Of a DNA stretch of 64,000 nt, positions 62,958-64,000 are shown in pieces. Under the pieces are notes generated by a model. That model was given only the letters and a program-made list of their open reading frames with translations, was not told the DNA's origin and searched no databases. The position numbers and the translations under genes were made by a program. Where the stretch lies: NCBI GenBank assembly GCA_031963005.1, contig JASSUL010000008.1, positions 1-64,000 of the forward strand. Reading direction: 5' to 3'. Origin of the DNA: JASSUD01 sp031963005 (lineage in GTDB: Bacteria > Pseudomonadota > Gammaproteobacteria > Burkholderiales > Burkholderiaceae). The stretch's first letter is position 1, and the number at the start of each line of letters is the position of its first letter.

Positions 62958-64000
62958 ATGAGCCAGACGATAGAAATCAAAGTGCCGGATATTGGCGATT
63001 ACCAGAATGTGCCTGTGATTGACATATTGGTTGCGCCTGGGGACTCCATCACCACGGACCAATCTTTAATCACGCTGGAATCGGATAAAGCGACGATTGA
63101 TATTCCTAGCCCTTGTGCCGGAACGTTGCAGAAAATCACCGTGAAGTCGGGAGATACCGTGTCAGAGGGCTCGGTTATTGCCGTGCTAGAGTTACTGCAG
63201 GCGGATGCTCCTGCTCCCGTGGAAGGGCAAGCGGCTAAAGAATCCAGTACGCAACAGACAGAGGCATCGTCGGCTTCCTCTGCCGTGCCTGCACCGGAAA
63301 AAGCACATGCCGTGCCAGAAGCCCCCACTGCAGCGTCTGAGCAGCAGGCTTCCTCGCCTTCGATGGGCCAGTCCAACCAAGCCGTAGAAGTCAAAGTGCC
63401 CGATATTGGCGACTACCAGAATGTGCCTGTAGTCGATGTATTAGTCGCGGTCGGAGATCAAGTGGCAGCAGACCAATCGTTGGTCACACTGGAATCCGAC
63501 AAAGCCACCATTGATATTCCTAGTCCTTTTGCTGGGATTGTGCAGAAAATCACGGTGAAGTCTGGGGATACCGTATCCGAAGGCTCGGTTATTGTCATAC
63601 TGGAGACTGCACAAACACCCGCACAGCCTTCAAAAGAGGCGACGCTCTCGAGCGGGGTGGGTACGACATCGGTACTTACTCAGACGGTATCGAATGCAGC
63701 AAGTTCCTCGGCTCAACCCCCTACTTCAACGCAAACCAGTACGCAAACTAGCGCCTCAGCAGTTATATCCGGTACCACTATAGCGAAACATGCTAGCCCT
63801 TCTATACGTAAATTTGCTAGAGAGTTAGGCGTAGAGATAGATCGTGTGGTAGGCACAGGCCCGAAAGGACGCGTGCAGCGTGAAGACGTGATCGCCTATA
63901 ACCGGCAAATGCTGAGTAATATGCAAAGCAAAGGTACGGCAGGAAACACAGAGGGCTTGACCGTCTTACCTTGGCCTGAAGTCGATTTCTCCAAATGGGG
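62958..64000 (+). CDS. aceF: Pyruvate dehydrogenase E2 (dihydrolipoamide acetyltransferase), 3' end outside window
   Basis: The frame is open to the window edge (347 residues seen). Two lipoyl domains (about 1-77 and 145-220) each carry the lipoylated Lys in 'LESDKATIDIPSP'. They are nearly identical, and Ala/Pro/Ser/Thr-rich linkers separate them. The E1/E3-binding domain follows ('ASPSIRKFARELGVEIDRVV', 'GTGPKGRVQREDV'). The catalytic acetyltransferase domain is only starting at the edge. Confidence 0.94.
   Translation, partial: MSQTIEIKVPDIGDYQNVPVIDILVAPGDSITTDQSLITLESDKATIDIPSPCAGTLQKITVKSGDTVSEGSVIAVLELLQADAPAPVEGQAAKESSTQQTEASSASSAVPAPEKAHAVPEAPTAASEQQASSPSMGQSNQAVEVKVPDIGDYQNVPVVDVLVAVGDQVAADQSLVTLESDKATIDIPSPFAGIVQKITVKSGDTVSEGSVIVILETAQTPAQPSKEATLSSGVGTTSVLTQTVSNAASSSAQPPTSTQTSTQTSASAVISGTTIAKHASPSIRKFARELGVEIDRVVGTGPKGRVQREDVIAYNRQMLSNMQSKGTAGNTEGLTVLPWPEVDFSKW

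Overview
The window looks like part of the chromosome of a host-restricted betaproteobacterium related to Burkholderia, most likely a fungal endosymbiont of the Mycoavidus/Glomeribacter kind. This is an inference. It rests on Burkholderiales gene neighbourhoods (lptG-lptF against pepA, recX-recA, degS-like/NIF3/sspA, ppsR against ppsA, clpS-clpA, aceE-aceF), on gene loss and decay between them, and on several proteins with eukaryotic-type F-box, ankyrin and leucine-rich-repeat parts. I made no database comparison.

Layout. 1-2826: a large ankyrin/F-box-like protein (minus strand, runs off the left edge) built from two copies of a ~385-residue module. 3047-4278: a coiled-coil protein behind a 23-codon leader frame. 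4322-10709: a wrecked prophage with two copies of a major capsid gene, other structural fragments, a tyrosine integrase broken by a 10-bp tandem duplication and ending next to tRNA-Lys, plus an intact F-box-like gene in the middle. 10793-18217: housekeeping block (tRNA-Lys, lptG, lptF, pepA, recX, recA, sulfurtransferase). 18585-23604: an AT-rich island behind tRNA-His with a transposase remnant and three likely secreted or effector-type genes, one of them F-box plus ankyrin. 23744-34866: housekeeping genes (ubiH-like, hisB, degS-like, NIF3, sspA, lepB, fdx, iscX, rhlE, fbp, dsbB, a cation-efflux gene broken at a poly-A run). The petABC genes that normally lie between NIF3 and sspA in Burkholderia are absent here. 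34988-36216: a PIN-toxin/Phd-antitoxin pair lying between the cation-efflux gene and a decayed fragment of a second such gene, then a UPF0149 fragment.

36384-47198 is the most interesting part: an unusual putative biosynthetic cluster with no NRPS or PKS. It encodes an ATP-grasp ligase, a full-length but divergent seryl-tRNA synthetase homologue, an MFS exporter, an MIO enzyme that closely resembles the AdmH-type phenylalanine 2,3-aminomutases, a GT4-type glycosyltransferase, an IolB-type bicupin isomerase, a class III aminotransferase and, further off, a UDP-glucuronate-epimerase-like protein. The logic (ligase, cupin isomerase, aminotransferase, MFS exporter) recalls bacilysin. The beta-amino-acid enzyme and the SerRS suggest a small beta-aminoacyl or aminosugar-acid antimetabolite, with SerRS as either resistance target copy or biosynthetic enzyme.

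47322-64000: ppsR/ppsA, an F-box/LRR protein, clpA-clpS, a coiled-coil gene beside a decayed relative, oligopeptidase A, and the pyruvate dehydrogenase genes aceE and aceF (aceF runs off the right edge). No CRISPR array, rRNA gene or replication origin was seen.
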